Origin: JAMXLO01 sp963791495
GTDB taxonomy: Bacteria > Pseudomonadota > Alphaproteobacteria > Acetobacterales > Acetobacteraceae
Length of the DNA: 64,000 nucleotides
Direction: 5' to 3'
Assembly: GCA_963791495.1 (NCBI GenBank)
Contig: CAWBST010000022.1
Coordinates: 124,001 to 188,000 of the forward strand
The translations under genes and the position numbers were made by a program. Below are positions 63,355 to 64,000 of this stretch, one piece after another; position 1 is the stretch's first letter; each line of letters opens with the position of its first letter. The notes under the pieces were generated by a model, which worked only from the letters and a program-made list of their open reading frames with translations, had not been told where the DNA came from and searched no databases.

Positions 63355-63585
63355 TTTCCCCTCCAAAGTCCTGTTGGTCTTCACCAGAGGGTTCGCTGCG
63401 TTGTGCTAATCCGCACTGTGGCCGGCAGCTAATACGCTGCTAAAAGTGACTAATTGACGTCGTGTCAGCAGGTTAGGCCTTCGTGCTTGAGCATATCGCC
63501 AAGTGGCTGTAGCATTGTGTCTGACGCTGAATATTCCGACGGCATCATTGAAGACGGCCGAGGAGCCGCGTCAGCAGAGGGGGGA

Positions 63586-64000
63586 ATGCCGGACCTTGCC
63601 GAACCGGCCATCTGTCGGTTCAACGACTTCCTGCTCGACAAGCGGGACGGGCTGTTTCGGCTGCACTCCGATGGTCGCAAGACTCCGGTTCAGATCGGCT
63701 CTCGCGCCCTGGGGATCCTCTGCCTTCTGGTGGATCGCCGCGCAGACATTGTCTCTCAGCGCGAGATCATGCATGCCGTCTGGCCCAATGTCGCTGTCGA
63801 ACCCAACAACCTGACGGTCCAAATCTCTGCTCTGCGGCGAGCGCTGGATGCTGATCGTGCGCAAGGCAGTTGCATTCAGAACGTCCCTGGTCGCGGCTAC
63901 CGCTTCGTCCCGACGGTCACGGAGACTGATCGGCCACTCGGCTACCAGGCCGCGAACACGCCAGCCGAAGTCGATCTTGCGCCCGCCGGTGTGGCTGGAG
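63586..64000 (+). CDS. Winged-helix (OmpR/CadC-type) transcriptional regulator, 3' end outside window
   Basis: The frame from the ATG at 63586 (SD-like AGAGGGGGGA; a GTG at 63517 is in frame) encodes FNDFLLDKRDGLFRL, then VQIGSRALGILCLLVDRRAD and IVSQREIMHAVWPNVAVEPN. NLTVQISALRRALDAD and IQNVPGRGYRFVP complete a full trans_reg_C winged-helix domain (about residues 8-105). No receiver domain precedes it. The following part is cut by the window; in this class it is often a TolB-like/TPR or ATPase region. It may pair with the cyclase-like gene. Confidence 0.85.
   Translation, partial: MPDLAEPAICRFNDFLLDKRDGLFRLHSDGRKTPVQIGSRALGILCLLVDRRADIVSQREIMHAVWPNVAVEPNNLTVQISALRRALDADRAQGSCIQNVPGRGYRFVPTVTETDRPLGYQAANTPAEVDLAPAGVAG

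Noticed and set aside
1..64000. CRISPR array, restriction-modification or other defence island
   Set aside because: No regularly spaced direct repeats, cas, methyltransferase or toxin genes were seen.

Overview
The window looks like chromosome of a GC-rich alphaproteobacterium. The alpha-type SspB, an IscR-like regulator with one candidate cluster cysteine, the cysE-iscR-cysteine desulfurase-ferredoxin-mnmA run and the many Hint/VOC/LLM accessory genes suggest Rhodospirillales, perhaps Acetobacteraceae. That placement is an inference. There is no prophage, plasmid backbone or CRISPR array.

Layout. (1) 1-5760, minus strand: a tightly overlapping run sspB, class I fumarase, a VOC protein, a VUT-family (YhhQ-like) transporter, queA, tgt and queF (cut by the window edge). 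It links queuosine precursor uptake and synthesis to tRNA modification. (2) 5861-16411, minus strand: a [NiFe]-hydrogenase maturation cluster without structural genes in view. The order of transcription is a beta-phosphoglucomutase/GH65 fusion, hypF (two frameshifts and an in-frame palindromic repeat), hypC, a SIS-domain isomerase, hypD, hypE, a short hypA without its zinc ribbon, hypB and a P1-family peptidase. (3) 16.9-26.3 kb: an accessory region with a lipoprotein, a decayed Hint-domain gene, an aldo/keto reductase broken at its catalytic tyrosine, LLM, alpha/beta-hydrolase and SDR genes, two 93.5% identical glyoxalase I copies, an IS630-type remnant and a dipeptide-epimerase homologue lacking one catalytic lysine. 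(4) 26.4-31.0 kb: a molybdenum locus with modABC and a BtuF-type binding protein divergent from two HTH-only ModE-like regulators and a free-standing Mop. Next to it lie a frameshifted DUF2325 gene and fragments of an aldehyde dehydrogenase and a molybdenum hydroxylase. (5) 33.4-38.5 kb: tRNA-Met and the sulfur/Fe-S operon cysE-iscR-cysteine desulfurase-iscS-fdx-mnmA. (6) 38.8-48 kb: hydrolase, anmK/tyrS, SMP-30 lactonase, O-antigen-ligase-like gene, beta-propeller, sterol-desaturase-like hydroxylase and a peptide ABC binding protein. (7) 48.2-53.8 kb: a ribose-type sugar ABC transporter followed by a sensor kinase. (8) 53.7-57 kb: phosphatidylserine decarboxylase, a long membrane-anchored class III aminotransferase and an Mpo1-like membrane protein, a possible lipid-modification group. 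(9) 57.2-64 kb: an LLM monooxygenase, a VOC protein, an adenylate-cyclase/TolB-like/TPR protein, a cupin, an orphan acidic protein and a winged-helix regulator cut by the window end.

Several otherwise well-preserved genes, including the normally essential tyrS, carry single-base indels, mostly in two-base runs of G/C or T. This pattern fits residual assembly error at least as well as gene decay, so genes called pseudogenes on frameshift alone should be read with that in mind. The hypA gap, the Hint gene, the aldehyde dehydrogenase and molybdenum-hydroxylase fragments and the IS remnant show larger losses and are more likely real.
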